Shown here: one piece after another, positions 18,041 to 28,053 of the stretch | How the letters are laid out: each line of letters opens with the position of its first letter | Position numbering within the stretch: the first letter of the stretch is position 1 | Assembly: GCF_003585765.1 (NCBI RefSeq) | Contig: NZ_CP021235.1 | Location: forward strand, 2,480,001-2,544,000 | From: Pontibacter actiniarum | GTDB lineage: Bacteria > Bacteroidota > Bacteroidia > Cytophagales > Hymenobacteraceae | Length of the DNA: 64,000 nt | Direction of reading: 5' to 3' | The notes under the pieces: model-generated | Seen by the model: only the letters and a program-made list of their open reading frames with translations | What the model was told of the DNA's origin: nothing | Databases searched by the model: none | Made by a program: the position numbers and the translations under genes

Positions 18041-19612
18041 TTAGTCCACGTTATCGTGCAGGAAGCGGTTATCGCCCAGGATCTCGTTGTCGTCGTTCAG
18101 GTTGAAGCGGGAGATGTTACGCTCAGAGGAGTGCGCGACTCTGTCCAGCGCCACATTGCGGCGCAGGTAGGCCGGTACATCCAGCTTCTCCTTAATGGCC
18201 TCAGATGTGATCTCAGAGCTTAGCATACGCAGGCGCTCACGGCGCTCCTCGGCACGGCGCTGCATCAGCTCACGCTCCTCTGCCTGACGGCGGGCAGCTT
18301 CCTGCTCACGGTCTACACGGGCAGACTCCTCGCGCTGCGCATTGTGAAAGCTGTCGTTCTGCGAGCTGCCGTCCAGTTCAAACACAATACGCTGCGTTTG
18401 CGGCTGTGGTGCCTGCTGTGGCTGCTCAGCCGGGCGGCGTGTGGCGTTGTCGTAGTTATTCGGCTGCTGCGGTTGCTGCGGCTGCACAGGCGGCTGTGGC
18501 GTGGCAACCGGAGCTGGTGCTACCTGCTTCGGTACAAACGTTGCCACTTCCTGCTCTGGCTTGGCAGGCTCTGCTACTTCAATTTTTTTTTGGCTCTCCA
18601 GGTCAAACACCGTCTTTTTTGGCTCAATGATGCTTTCCGCATCGCTGGCAAAACCAGTGGCGATTACCGTCACACGGATGCTCTGCCCCAGGCTGGAGTC
18701 GATTCCGTGGCCGAAGATAACTTCCGCTTCCTGGCCGGCCTTGTCCTGGATATACTCGGTGATTTCCGTTAACTCATCCATCTCAAGCTCAGCCTGCTCG
18801 CCGGACATAATAGAAAGCAGGATTCTCTGAGCCCCGTGAATGTCAGTGTTGTTCAGCAATGGAGAAGAAAGCGCCTCTTCGGCGGCACGCAGGGCACGGC
18901 CCTCGCCCTCTGTTGTCGCAGAACCCATCACTGCAGCACCAGAGTCTTTCATCACTGTTTTAACGTCTTCAAAGTCAACGTTTACTTCTGCTGTCACCGT
19001 AATGATTTCGGCAATAGACTTGGCAGCAGTTGTCAGCACGTTATCCGCCTTTGCAAAAGCCTCACGGATGGTCAGGTTGCCGAACATCTCGCGCAGCTTG
19101 TCGTTCAGGATTACCAGGATCGTATCGCAGTTCTCACCGAGCTCCTTGACACCGTTTTCTGCGGCAGTCTTTTTCTTTCTGCCCTCGAACGCGAACGGGG
19201 CAGTGACGATACCCACTGTCAGGATACCCAGCTCCTTCGCCACTTTGGCAATAACAGGAGCAGCACCGGTACCAGTACCACCACCCATACCCGCAGTGAT
19301 AAACACCATCTTGGTATCATTGCTCAGCATTTCACGGATCTCTTCCTTACTCTCAAGTGCAGCCTGCTTTCCTTTTTCAGGGTTTGCACCTGCGCCAAGT
19401 CCTTCTGTCAGGTTTTCGCCAATCTGCAACTTGTTAGGCACAGCGGCACTCTGCAGCGCCTGTGCGTCTGTGTTACAGATGATGAACTCTACGTCCTTAA
19501 TTCCTTGGTTATACATGTGGTTAACGGCATTGCTGCCACCACCTCCCACGCCGATCACCTTTATGATAGACTTACCGTTGGCTGGCAAGTCAAATGTGTA
19601 TGCTGATGTCAT
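18041..19612 (-). CDS. ftsZ: Cell division GTPase FtsZ
   Basis: 523 residues. GTP-binding tubulin signature GGGTGTG at 110-116, T7 loop with NVDFEDV and DSGAAVMGSA. The core ends near residue 320 and is followed by a long low-complexity linker rich in Pro and Gln and then Arg/Glu (QPPVQPQQPQQP, REQEAARRQAEERE). The conserved FtsA-binding peptide appears as DVPAYLRR at about 478-485 but is followed by a further 38 residues ending HDNVD. It polymerises into the Z ring. Last gene of the dcw cluster, 24 bp after ftsA, ending at a strong terminator. Confidence 0.97.
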   Translation of the reverse strand: MTSAYTFDLPANGKSIIKVIGVGGGGSNAVNHMYNQGIKDVEFIICNTDAQALQSAAVPNKLQIGENLTEGLGAGANPEKGKQAALESKEEIREMLSNDTKMVFITAGMGGGTGTGAAPVIAKVAKELGILTVGIVTAPFAFEGRKKKTAAENGVKELGENCDTILVILNDKLREMFGNLTIREAFAKADNVLTTAAKSIAEIITVTAEVNVDFEDVKTVMKDSGAAVMGSATTEGEGRALRAAEEALSSPLLNNTDIHGAQRILLSIMSGEQAELEMDELTEITEYIQDKAGQEAEVIFGHGIDSSLGQSIRVTVIATGFASDAESIIEPKKTVFDLESQKKIEVAEPAKPEQEVATFVPKQVAPAPVATPQPPVQPQQPQQPNNYDNATRRPAEQPQQAPQPQTQRIVFELDGSSQNDSFHNAQREESARVDREQEAARRQAEERELMQRRAEERRERLRMLSSEITSEAIKEKLDVPAYLRRNVALDRVAHSSERNISRFNLNDDNEILGDNRFLHDNVD

Positions 19613-19636
19613 GCTTATTTCTCCTGCTCTAATGGG

Positions 19637-20944
19637 TTAATAACTTTGTTTGTTGTCTATGTCGTCTGATAGGAAGCCTTTCAGCTTCTGCAGTAGCCCT
19701 CCGCCACTGCTGGTGCCTGCGCTGCTCTTCGGCTCAGCAGGTCTTGTGTACACTTGCTCCTCTTTCTGCACATACCGCTCCACGCGCTGGTCCAGGGGCT
19801 GATACCCCGCCAGAACCAGGCCCACGCTGGTCGCATACATCGGGCTCTTCACAGCGTCGATCTTAGAGCGGCCCAGGTGCTCGTTCGGATAGCCAATGCG
19901 GGTATCCATGCCGGTGATATACTCCACCAGCTGCACCAGGTTCTGCAGTTGCGCGCCACCGCCTGTAATCACGATCCCCCCTGCCAGGCTGTTGGCATAG
20001 CCCGAGCGGACAATCTCAGCATACACCAGTTCCACGATCTCCTCCATTCTGGCCTCAATGATGTAGGCTAGGTTCTTGATTGAGATCTCCTTCGGCGTAC
20101 GGTCACGCAGGCCCGGGATAGACACAATCTCATTGTCGGAAGCTTCATCGGCGATGGCCTTTCCAAACTTCACCTTCAGCTGCTCTGCCTGGTTTTGCAT
20201 CACCATGCAGCCCTGCTTGATATCGGAGGTGATGATATTGCCTCCAAAAGGAAGAACTGCCGTATGGCGGATAATATTGTCCTTGAAAATGGCTAAGTCG
20301 GTTGTGCCGCCGCCAATATCCACCAAAGCGACACCTGCTTCCTTCTCTTCATCGCTCAGTACAGACATGCTGGAGGCAAGCGGCTCCAGGATTAGCTGGT
20401 CCACCTCCAGGCCGGCACGCGACACGCATTTGTTGATGTTGTTGATGGCGTTAGACTGTGCCGTGATGATATGGAAGTTACCCTCCAGGCGCACGCCCGA
20501 CATACCAACAGGGTCTACGATGCCTTCTTCATAGTCTACTTTATACTCCTGCGGCATCACGTGGATGATCTCGCTGCCCGGAGGCGTCACCAGACGGTAC
20601 ATGTCATTGGTAAGGCGGTTCACGTCCTCCACCCTGATCTCATGGTCCGTTACCTGGCGCGTAATGCTGCCATTGTGCTGGAGGCTTTTGATATGCTGAC
20701 CAGCGATGCCCACGTTCACCACACCGATGTTAATGCCTGACTGCTCCTCTGCCTGGCGAATTGCTCTTTTAATGGCTTCGACAGTTTTATCGATATTGCT
20801 CACGATGCCTCTCACTACACCCTCCGACACGGCTTTGCCCATGCCCAATATCTCTAGCTTGCCAAATTCATTTTTCCGACCAACAAGTGCGCAAACCTTG
20901 GTTGTGCCAATATCCAAGCCTACTACTATTTTGTCGTTCTGCAT
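19637..20944 (-). CDS. ftsA: Cell division protein FtsA
   Basis: 435 residues from the ATG at 20944 (MQNDKIVVGLDIGTT); a TTG-start extension to 20989 would overlap ftsQ and is less likely. Actin-like ATPase: phosphate 1 loop GLDIGTTKVCALVG, phosphate 2 ALVDIGGGTTDLAIF, adenosine loop GGIVITGGGAQLQNL. The C-terminus LLQKLKGFLSDD is a plausible amphipathic membrane-targeting helix. It tethers FtsZ filaments to the membrane. 13 bp downstream of ftsQ and 24 bp before ftsZ. Confidence 0.96.
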   Translation of the reverse strand: MQNDKIVVGLDIGTTKVCALVGRKNEFGKLEILGMGKAVSEGVVRGIVSNIDKTVEAIKRAIRQAEEQSGINIGVVNVGIAGQHIKSLQHNGSITRQVTDHEIRVEDVNRLTNDMYRLVTPPGSEIIHVMPQEYKVDYEEGIVDPVGMSGVRLEGNFHIITAQSNAINNINKCVSRAGLEVDQLILEPLASSMSVLSDEEKEAGVALVDIGGGTTDLAIFKDNIIRHTAVLPFGGNIITSDIKQGCMVMQNQAEQLKVKFGKAIADEASDNEIVSIPGLRDRTPKEISIKNLAYIIEARMEEIVELVYAEIVRSGYANSLAGGIVITGGGAQLQNLVQLVEYITGMDTRIGYPNEHLGRSKIDAVKSPMYATSVGLVLAGYQPLDQRVERYVQKEEQVYTRPAEPKSSAGTSSGGGLLQKLKGFLSDDIDNKQSY

Positions 20945-20957
20945 ATCTTCTATATTA

Positions 20958-21719
20958 TTATTCGCAAATAATCTGATCTTCAAACTCAACGTTAACCCGC
21001 TTGTAGCGGTCCCAGCCCATGGTGGGCAGAACCTCTTTATACAGGATGGCTAACTTCTTAAACTTCTCCTCCACTTTAACCGGCTTTCCGAACTCAATCG
21101 TATGCTCTCCGACCTGTGGCAGAAAAGAAACCTTGCCCTTGCCGTCTATGTGCATCTGGGCAAGCTGGGCCTTCCAAAACTCGTCCTCCTCGATAAACTG
21201 GAGCAATGAAAGGTAAGACTGGCCTAAGGAATCTCGAAAGAACCCTTTGTCAGTGGGCTGTAAAAGAGCTGACTTAGTTATTGGTATTACACGAGCCGTG
21301 TACCTATCTGAGAGCGGAAGAATATTCCCCTCGGCATCAATGTAGACATTCTGATCTGATCGTATAATTCTTGCAATAGGCCTGTTCTGTTTTACAAACA
21401 CTTGAATGTTGCCATCCAAACCCCGGTACACTTCTGCATCCTTCACAAATTTATGCGCTTCGATGCGTTTTTCAAGGTTTTTCAGGTCTATATCCTGGTT
21501 CGGAAGCCCTTCTAGTTTTCGCTCGCCCTCGCGGGTGAGCAAACCCAGAACTTCCTTATCCCCAATAAAGTAATTGTTGTACTCATTATCAATAGTTATT
21601 GTCACTTTTTCACAGATTTTTTCATTTTGCCGTGAAGACGAAAAACCTGCGAGGGCACCTATTGATATGATGCTACAACCTGCAAAAATTAAAGATTTTA
21701 TTCTACTATTCAAGCCCAT
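20958..21719 (-). CDS. ftsQ: Cell division protein FtsQ
   Basis: 253 residues. A single N-terminal membrane segment (about 8-25, LIFAGCSIISIGALAGF) is followed by a POTRA-like domain (residues about 38-115, with GEREGERKLEGLPNQDIDLKNLEKRIEAHKF-type spacing) and the FtsQ/DivIB domain to the end. It bridges cytoplasmic and periplasmic divisome proteins. Its start overlaps the end of murC by 14 bp. Sequence divergence is normal for the family; position in the cluster strengthens the call. Confidence 0.9.
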   Translation of the reverse strand: MGLNSRIKSLIFAGCSIISIGALAGFSSSRQNEKICEKVTITIDNEYNNYFIGDKEVLGLLTREGERKLEGLPNQDIDLKNLEKRIEAHKFVKDAEVYRGLDGNIQVFVKQNRPIARIIRSDQNVYIDAEGNILPLSDRYTARVIPITKSALLQPTDKGFFRDSLGQSYLSLLQFIEEDEFWKAQLAQMHIDGKGKVSFLPQVGEHTIEFGKPVKVEEKFKKLAILYKEVLPTMGWDRYKRVNVEFEDQIICE

Positions 21720-23115
21720 ACCCTTTATTTTCTAAAATATTTTTTAAGGGCTTCACCAGCGTGTCAATGTCCCCGGCACCAAGGGTGGCCAAAACATCAA
21801 AATCGCCGTTTTTAAGCAGATTTCCCACTACTTCCTCTTTTGACATCAGCTCCTTTACAGGGCTTGTCACCTGCTTCAGAATCATGTCGGAAGTCACGCC
21901 CGGCATTGGCTTTTCCCGTGCCGGGTAGATGTCGAGCAGCACCAGCTCGTCCGCCTTGCTCAGGCTCTCTGCAAACGCATCGGCAAAATCGCGCGTACGG
22001 CTGAAGAGGTGCGGCTGAAATATCACTTTAATTCGCTTATTCGGGTAAAGTGCCCGCAGCGAACCCATAAACGCATCAATCTCCTTGGGATGGTGCGCGT
22101 AATCGTCGATGTATACTTTCCCGTTGCCTTCGAACACGAACTCGAAGCGGCGCTTTACACCGGCAAAGGTCTCCACGCCGGACTTTATACTTTGGGCCGG
22201 CACTTGCAGCACCTGCGCCGTAAGTACGGCCGCCAGCGTATTCTCTGTGTTATGGTAGCCCGGTACGCCCAGCCGCAGCCCCTGCAAATCACCGAAAGGG
22301 CTCACCGCATCAAACTCAAACCAACGCCCGTTGATGTTCAGTTGCTGCACATAGGCATCGCCGCTGTCCAGGCTGTACTTGTACACCCGCACGCCCTCCT
22401 GCACCTGCGCGGTCAGCCGCGGGTCGGTGGCCTCGTGCAAAAACAAGTGGCCACCCGGCTTAATTTGGCTAATGAACCGCTGGAAAGTCCGGATCAGTTC
22501 CTCCTTATCGCCATATATATCCAAATGGTCTGGGTCTGCGGAAGTTACGATCGCCACATCCGGGAACAGCGTCAGAAACGAGCGGTCGTACTCATCGGCC
22601 TCTACCACCACTACCTCCCGGTCTGCCTCTCCTTTGCCGATCAGCAGGTTCGAGTTCAGGTTCGTTGCGATGCCGCCCAGGAAAGCAGAGCAGTCCACGC
22701 CGGCGTGGTGCAGCAGGTGCGCCACGATAGACGAAGTGGTTGTTTTGCCATGCGTACCCGCTACGGCAACCGTATAAGCAGAAGCCGTGATGATCCCCAG
22801 CACCTCTGAACGTTTTTTGATGGCGTAGCCCTGCTCCCTCAGGTAAGCCCACTCTGTGTGCTCTGCGGGTATGGCCGGCGTCAGCACCACCAGCGTCTTT
22901 TCCTGGTGACGGAGAATCTCCTCCGGTAGCTGCGCCACATCATCCTCGTAGTGCACAGCGATGCCCTCGCCCTCCAGCGCCTCGGTTAGGGAGGTGCGCG
23001 TTTTGTCGTACCCCCACACCGGATAGCCTTTGGCTTTGAACCAGCGGGCAATTGCGCTCATACCGATGCCGCCAATGCCCAAGAAGTAGATGTAGCTATA
23101 GTTCTCCAGTCTCAC
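21706..23115 (-). CDS. murC: UDP-N-acetylmuramate--L-alanine ligase
   Basis: 469 residues, normal Mur ligase length. N-terminal FLGIGGIGMSAIARW (UDP-MurNAc binding), ATP loop GTHGKTTTSS near residue 120, ADEYDRSF, and the central HNxEN-type motif GYHNTENTLAA. It adds L-Ala to UDP-MurNAc. The start is a GTG that overlaps the murG stop (4-bp overlap), implying coupled translation. Confidence 0.96.
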   Translation of the reverse strand: MRLENYSYIYFLGIGGIGMSAIARWFKAKGYPVWGYDKTRTSLTEALEGEGIAVHYEDDVAQLPEEILRHQEKTLVVLTPAIPAEHTEWAYLREQGYAIKKRSEVLGIITASAYTVAVAGTHGKTTTSSIVAHLLHHAGVDCSAFLGGIATNLNSNLLIGKGEADREVVVVEADEYDRSFLTLFPDVAIVTSADPDHLDIYGDKEELIRTFQRFISQIKPGGHLFLHEATDPRLTAQVQEGVRVYKYSLDSGDAYVQQLNINGRWFEFDAVSPFGDLQGLRLGVPGYHNTENTLAAVLTAQVLQVPAQSIKSGVETFAGVKRRFEFVFEGNGKVYIDDYAHHPKEIDAFMGSLRALYPNKRIKVIFQPHLFSRTRDFADAFAESLSKADELVLLDIYPAREKPMPGVTSDMILKQVTSPVKELMSKEEVVGNLLKNGDFDVLATLGAGDIDTLVKPLKNILENKGYGLE

Positions 23116-24224
23116 TTGATCAACTTTATCAGTTCGTTCACAATATCAGCTGCCGCGTTCGGGCGGGCCATCTTCCGTATATTTTGCTGCAGGCGCTGCT
23201 GCTCCTGTTCATCCTCCAGTAGTTGCAGGGCGGTTGGCACCAGCCTTTCCATCGCCTCAGCGTCTTTTACAAGTATAGCCGCCTCCTGCTGCACCAGCGC
23301 CATGGCATTCTTGGTCTGGTGGTCTTCGGCCACGTTCGGAGACGGCACCAACACCGCCGGTTTCCCGGCCAGGCACAGTTCTGAAATAGACAGTGCCCCT
23401 GCCCGCGAGATAACCACATCGGCGGCGGCGTAGGCCAAATCCATTCGCTTGATAAAATCCAGCGCCCGGATGCCCTGTGCCTTATACTTTGTCTCCAGCT
23501 CCTGGGCCTGCGGATAAAAGGCCTTGCCTGTCTGCCAGATCAGCTGGCAACCAGCCCCGGCTATCTGCTCCACACCTGCCGCTATACTTTGGTTGATAGT
23601 TCTGGCTCCCAGGCTACCTCCTATAATGAGTATGGTTTTCTTCTCCGGTTGCAGGCCGAAGTGCTGCATCGCCTCATCGCGCTTGCCCTTCAGATCCATA
23701 ATGTCGGAGCGCACCGGGTTTCCGGTCAGCACCAGCTTATCCGCTGGAAAGAAAGCCTCCATGCTGGGGTAGGCCACGCATACTTTGTCGGCCCTTTTGG
23801 AAAGGAGCTTATTGGTAATGCCCGCGTAAGAATTCTGCTCCTGAATGAGCGACGGAATACCGCGTGATGTAGCAGCGTACAGCAGCGGGCCGCTTGCATA
23901 GCCGCCCACGCCCACCACCGCATCGGGCTTAAAGTCTTTGATAATTTTATGCGAGGCACGCACGCTCGACAGCACCTTCAGCGGAAACGACAGGTTGTCC
24001 AGTGTGAGGCGCCGCTGCAAACCGCTGATCCAAAGGCCCACGATTTTATAGCCTGCCTCCGGCACACGCGTCATTTCCATGCGCCCCTGCGCGCCCACAA
24101 ACAAAATCTCGGCCTGCGGGTTAACTACACGCAGCTGGTTGGCAATCGCCACTGCCGGGTATATGTGTCCACCGGTGCCGCCGCCGCTGATAATTACGCG
24201 ATATGGTCTTTCTGGCTTAGGCAT
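23112..24224 (-). CDS. murG: Lipid II synthase MurG (GlcNAc transferase)
   Basis: 370 residues, GT28 family. N-terminal GGGTGGHIYPAVAIANQL, donor-binding ISRAGALSISELCLAGKPAVLVPSP in the C-terminal half and the bridging GGSLGART. It transfers GlcNAc from UDP-GlcNAc to lipid I at the inner face of the membrane. Overlaps ftsW by 8 bp upstream and murC by 4 bp downstream. Confidence 0.96.
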   Translation of the reverse strand: MPKPERPYRVIISGGGTGGHIYPAVAIANQLRVVNPQAEILFVGAQGRMEMTRVPEAGYKIVGLWISGLQRRLTLDNLSFPLKVLSSVRASHKIIKDFKPDAVVGVGGYASGPLLYAATSRGIPSLIQEQNSYAGITNKLLSKRADKVCVAYPSMEAFFPADKLVLTGNPVRSDIMDLKGKRDEAMQHFGLQPEKKTILIIGGSLGARTINQSIAAGVEQIAGAGCQLIWQTGKAFYPQAQELETKYKAQGIRALDFIKRMDLAYAAADVVISRAGALSISELCLAGKPAVLVPSPNVAEDHQTKNAMALVQQEAAILVKDAEAMERLVPTALQLLEDEQEQQRLQQNIRKMARPNAAADIVNELIKLIK

Positions 24225-25383
24225 TAACAGCTGCGTTTACAGGTGATTTAGCAGGTACGCCAACAGCGTCACGTTCCATTTCCGTGTCTGTTCGGCTCAC
24301 ACTAAGTATAATTCCTATGGAGATTCCGGTAAAGATCAAAGAAGTACCGCCCATGCTCAGGAGCGGCAGCGGTAGTCCAGTAATCGGGCCTAGCCCCACG
24401 GCCACGGCCATGTTCACCATCCCCTGCAGCACCAGGCTAAAGCTCAGGCCCGCCGAAAGCAGCCCGCCGAAAGCACCGTTGCTCTTGTTCACCGTCACCA
24501 TGCCGCGGTAGAGCAGGGCCAGGTACAGAAACAGCGTCACGACGCCGCCCATCAACCCGTACTCCTCCAGAATAATGGCATAAATAAAGTCTGAGTAAGG
24601 GTGCGGCAAAATGTCGCGCTGGTCGCTGTTGCCCGGGCCTTTGCCCACCACACCGCCTGTCGCGATCGCAATGTAAGACTGCTCCAGCTGGAACGGCACC
24701 TCGTTAGGGTCCATGAAATCCTGCAGACGGCTAACGGCCGTATCCATACGCTGCCCCACGGCCAGGGCTGAGCCTCCCACAACCACACCGATCAACACCA
24801 CCGACGCCAGGTATTTGAAAGGCACACGCCCAATAAACATCAGCAGCATGCAGGTTGCAAAAAGCAGCACCGCCGTCGACGTGTTTGTCAGGGCGATAAG
24901 GGCGCAGATGATGACGGTCCAGATCAGCATCGGCAACAGCGTCTTCTTCCAGTCCTCCAGCTCGTGCTGCTTTTTGGAAAGCATGCTGGCCAGGTAAGAG
25001 ATCAGCGCCAGTTTGGCCAAATCCGAGGGTTGGAAGGTCTGGTTGATGACCGGGATAGTGATCCAGCGCGAGGCATCGTTGATGTTGGAGCCGTAAAAGA
25101 AGGTAACGATCAGTAACGGAGCCGACAGAATAAGCGCCACCAGCGACAGCCTGGAGTAGTAGCGGTACGGCACTTTATGCGCCGCCCACATGAAAGCCAG
25201 GCCTACCAGGATCAGGAAAGTATGTTTGAAGAGGAAGTACTCGGTGTTTCCCTCCATTTTTTTATAGGCCAGCGTACCCGTGGCAGAATACACCACCGCC
25301 ACGCTTATCAGCGAGAACGCAATCACGATGCCCCACAACACGGAGTCGCCCTTCAGGTTGTTCTGTAACCACTGCTTTATCAT
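24217..25383 (-). CDS. ftsW: SEDS-family peptidoglycan glycosyltransferase FtsW
   Basis: 388 residues with about ten membrane helices. SEDS signatures: FQPSDLAKLALI, GRVPFKYL, the extracytoplasmic PHPYSDFIYAIILEEYGLMGG and the C-terminal GLPLPLLSMGGTSLIF. It polymerises lipid II glycans at the septum with the class B PBP FtsI, encoded four genes upstream. 24 bp after murD. Confidence 0.95.
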   Translation of the reverse strand: MIKQWLQNNLKGDSVLWGIVIAFSLISVAVVYSATGTLAYKKMEGNTEYFLFKHTFLILVGLAFMWAAHKVPYRYYSRLSLVALILSAPLLIVTFFYGSNINDASRWITIPVINQTFQPSDLAKLALISYLASMLSKKQHELEDWKKTLLPMLIWTVIICALIALTNTSTAVLLFATCMLLMFIGRVPFKYLASVVLIGVVVGGSALAVGQRMDTAVSRLQDFMDPNEVPFQLEQSYIAIATGGVVGKGPGNSDQRDILPHPYSDFIYAIILEEYGLMGGVVTLFLYLALLYRGMVTVNKSNGAFGGLLSAGLSFSLVLQGMVNMAVAVGLGPITGLPLPLLSMGGTSLIFTGISIGIILSVSRTDTEMERDAVGVPAKSPVNAAVNA

Positions 25384-25407
25384 ACGCTTTGGCTCTAAAT
25401 TCTTTTC

Positions 25408-26754
25408 TTACTTCTTCTTCAGCACAATTTTCTCAACAGCCTCTTTAAATCGCTGCCCACGGTGTTCATAGTTGTTAAACAGGTCAAAGCTCGCGCAGGC
25501 CGGTGATAGCAGCACCACGTCTCCGGGAGTTGCCAGGGAGCGGCTCAGGCGCACCGCATACTCTATGGACGTCGTCTCGGCGATGATCGGCACGATGCGG
25601 CCGAACGCCTCCTTAAGCTTCTCGTTATCCTTACCCAGGCACACCAGCACCTTCACCTTCTCACGGGCCAGCTCCTGCAGGGTGCTGTAGTCGTTGCCTT
25701 TGTCCACGCCGCCGGCGATCCAGACGATAGGCTGCTTAATGCCGTCCAGGGCGTACCACACCGCCTCCACGTTGGTTGCTTTGGAGTCGTTGATGTAGGT
25801 GACTTCTTTGGCCACCGCTATTTGCTGCAGCCTGTGCTCTGCGTTTTCGAAGGTCTCCAGCGCCTGCCCAATGGTATCGTCCGCCACGCCCAGCAGTTTC
25901 GCCACCCCAACGGCAGCCATGGTGTTGTACTGGTTATGCCGCCCGATCAGCCCTGAGGCAGACGTGTCCACGGTGCCTTCGTAAAACTTCTCAGTCACCT
26001 TTACTTCTTTGCCCTCCATGTAAACCCTGGCTCCCTCTGCCCCTTTTAGCGAGAAAGGCACGGTCGTACCGCCAAAGCTGGCTGAGTCAAACGCTTTCGC
26101 GATGTTTTCGTCATCCGCATTGAACAGGAAGAAGTTTGCGCCCGTCATGTTCTGCGCCACACGCAGCTTAGAGGCGGCATACTTTTCCATGCTGTAGTTG
26201 TAGCGGTCCAGGTGGTCGGGCGTAATGTTCAAAAGCACGGCAATATGCGCCTGGAACTGGTACATATTGTCGAGTTGAAAGCTGCTTAGCTCCACCACGT
26301 AGTAGTCGTACTTGTTGTCGATCACTTTCTCTGCCAGGCTCTCCCCAATGTTTCCCGCGAGGGCCACGTTCAGGCCTGCGCTTTTAAGCAGGTGGTAAGT
26401 GAGCAGGGTGGTGGTCGTTTTGCCGTTCGTGCCCGTAATGCAGATGAACTTAGCATTGGTGTAGCGGCCGGCAAACTCAATCTCAGAAATTACAGGTATC
26501 TCCTTTTTGGTTGCTTCTTGTATAACTGCAGCTTTATCAGGAATGCCAGGACTTTTAATGATTTCGTCAGCATCGAGTATGTTTACTAAAGTGTGTGTTC
26601 CTTCTTCAAACGGAATGGCAGCCGTGGCCAACTTGGCCTTGTACTGCTCCTTTATCTCTCCTTTATCAGAAACGAATACCTCCAGGCCCTTTGCCTTCGC
26701 AAGCAAAGCCGCCCCTACACCACTCTCTCCCGCTCCAAGTATTGCTAGTTTCAT
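25408..26754 (-). CDS. murD: UDP-N-acetylmuramoylalanine--D-glutamate ligase
   Basis: 448 residues. N-terminal LGAGESGVGAALLA, ATP loop TGTNGKTTTT, central GRHNQYNTMAAVG and C-terminal LLSPACASFDLFNNYEHRGQ-type signature of MurD. It adds D-Glu to UDP-MurNAc-L-Ala. In the tight minus-strand dcw run, 29 bp after mraY. Confidence 0.96.
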   Translation of the reverse strand: MKLAILGAGESGVGAALLAKAKGLEVFVSDKGEIKEQYKAKLATAAIPFEEGTHTLVNILDADEIIKSPGIPDKAAVIQEATKKEIPVISEIEFAGRYTNAKFICITGTNGKTTTTLLTYHLLKSAGLNVALAGNIGESLAEKVIDNKYDYYVVELSSFQLDNMYQFQAHIAVLLNITPDHLDRYNYSMEKYAASKLRVAQNMTGANFFLFNADDENIAKAFDSASFGGTTVPFSLKGAEGARVYMEGKEVKVTEKFYEGTVDTSASGLIGRHNQYNTMAAVGVAKLLGVADDTIGQALETFENAEHRLQQIAVAKEVTYINDSKATNVEAVWYALDGIKQPIVWIAGGVDKGNDYSTLQELAREKVKVLVCLGKDNEKLKEAFGRIVPIIAETTSIEYAVRLSRSLATPGDVVLLSPACASFDLFNNYEHRGQRFKEAVEKIVLKKK

Positions 26755-26783
26755 AGTTTCTCGTTCGTTTTCGTTTGTTGCGT

Positions 26784-28004
26784 CTATCTCAGTTTCAGGG
26801 TAGCCAGCGTCAGGATGGCGAGCATAATGCCCACGATCCAGAAGCGCCCCACTATCTTCGACTCATGGTAGCCGAGCTTCTGGTAATGGTGGTGCAACGG
26901 CGACATCTTAAAGATGCGGCGGCCTTCACCATACTTCTTTTTGGTATACTTAAAGTAGCTCACCTGCAGCATCACCGACAGGTTCTCCACCAGAAAGATC
27001 CCGCACAGGATCGGAATAAGCAGCTCCTTGCGCACGATCAGGGCCAGCACCGCAATGATACCGCCAATCGAAAGGCTGCCGGTGTCGCCCATGAACACTT
27101 GCGCCGGGTAGGTGTTGTACCACAAAAAGCCCACGCAGCCCCCCACAAAGGCCAGACAGAAAATAGCCAGCTCCCCGGAGTTCGGGATAAACATAATATC
27201 CAGGTAATCGGCGAAGATCGTGTTACCGGACACATAGGTGAAAATAGCCAGTGTGGTACCGATAATGGCAGACGTGCCTGCCGCCAGTCCGTCAATACCG
27301 TCGGTGATGTTGGCACCGTTGGACACGGCTGTGATCACCAGAATCACAAAAGGGATGTAGAGATAGCAGGACCAGCCCTCGAAAAGCGGACCAGCAAACG
27401 AAAAGAGGTTGCAGTAGTCCAACTCGTTGTTTTTGCGAAACGGGATGGTGGTGATCATGCTGTGCACATCCATGTAGCGGTTCGAGGCGTTCACGGCTGA
27501 GGTTGAGCCATCGCTGAACAGGTACTGGCGCACCACCACGTCGTCGTTAAAGTATAAGGTCAGGCCCACGATCAGACCGAGGCCGATCTGGCCCAGAATC
27601 TTGAAGCGGCCTGCCAGCCCCTCTTTGTTCTTCCTGAAAACCTTGATGTAGTCGTCCAGGAAACCGATCAGGCCCAGCCACACCGTTGACACCAGCATCA
27701 GCTGCACGTACACGTTATCGAGGCGGGCAAAGAGCAGCACCGGCACCAGGATCGCCATCAGAATAATAAGGCCGCCCATGGTTGGCGTACCCTTCTTCTC
27801 CATCTGACCCTCCAGCCCCAGGTCGCGGATTGATTCGCCTACCTGCTTGCGCTGCAGGATCTTGATGAGCTTGCCACCGAAAATCATGGCAATCAGCAGC
27901 GACACAAGTGTAGCCATACCTGCACGGAAGGAGATGTACTGGAAAACTCCAGCCCCGAAAAGATCGAACTCGCGGTCCAGGTATGTAAAAAGGTGGTAAA
28001 GCAT
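26784..28004 (-). CDS. mraY: Phospho-N-acetylmuramoyl-pentapeptide transferase
   Basis: 406 residues, the usual length in Bacteroidota and longer than the roughly 360 of E. coli because of an insertion around residues 160-205. About ten membrane helices. Catalytic Asp pair in [22 protein letters not shown] and [11 protein letters not shown], plus [13 protein letters not shown] near the C-terminus. It makes lipid I on undecaprenyl phosphate. Gap of 49 bp after murE. Confidence 0.96.
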   Translation of the reverse strand: MLYHLFTYLDREFDLFGAGVFQYISFRAGMATLVSLLIAMIFGGKLIKILQRKQVGESIRDLGLEGQMEKKGTPTMGGLIILMAILVPVLLFARLDNVYVQLMLVSTVWLGLIGFLDDYIKVFRKNKEGLAGRFKILGQIGLGLIVGLTLYFNDDVVVRQYLFSDGSTSAVNASNRYMDVHSMITTIPFRKNNELDYCNLFSFAGPLFEGWSCYLYIPFVILVITAVSNGANITDGIDGLAAGTSAIIGTTLAIFTYVSGNTIFADYLDIMFIPNSGELAIFCLAFVGGCVGFLWYNTYPAQVFMGDTGSLSIGGIIAVLALIVRKELLIPILCGIFLVENLSVMLQVSYFKYTKKKYGEGRRIFKMSPLHHHYQKLGYHESKIVGRFWIVGIMLAILTLATLKLR

Positions 28005-28053
28005 TTAAATGTTAATTCGGTTTCCTTTGGCTATTGTTAATCTGTACTAATGT

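Noticed and set aside
18836..19640. Two long overlapping plus-strand frames opposite ftsZ
   Set aside because: Shadow frames; the FtsZ GTP-binding motif and gene order fix the coding strand.
22009..22809. 266-codon plus-strand frame opposite murC
   Set aside because: No homology-like features; murC on the minus strand is certain.
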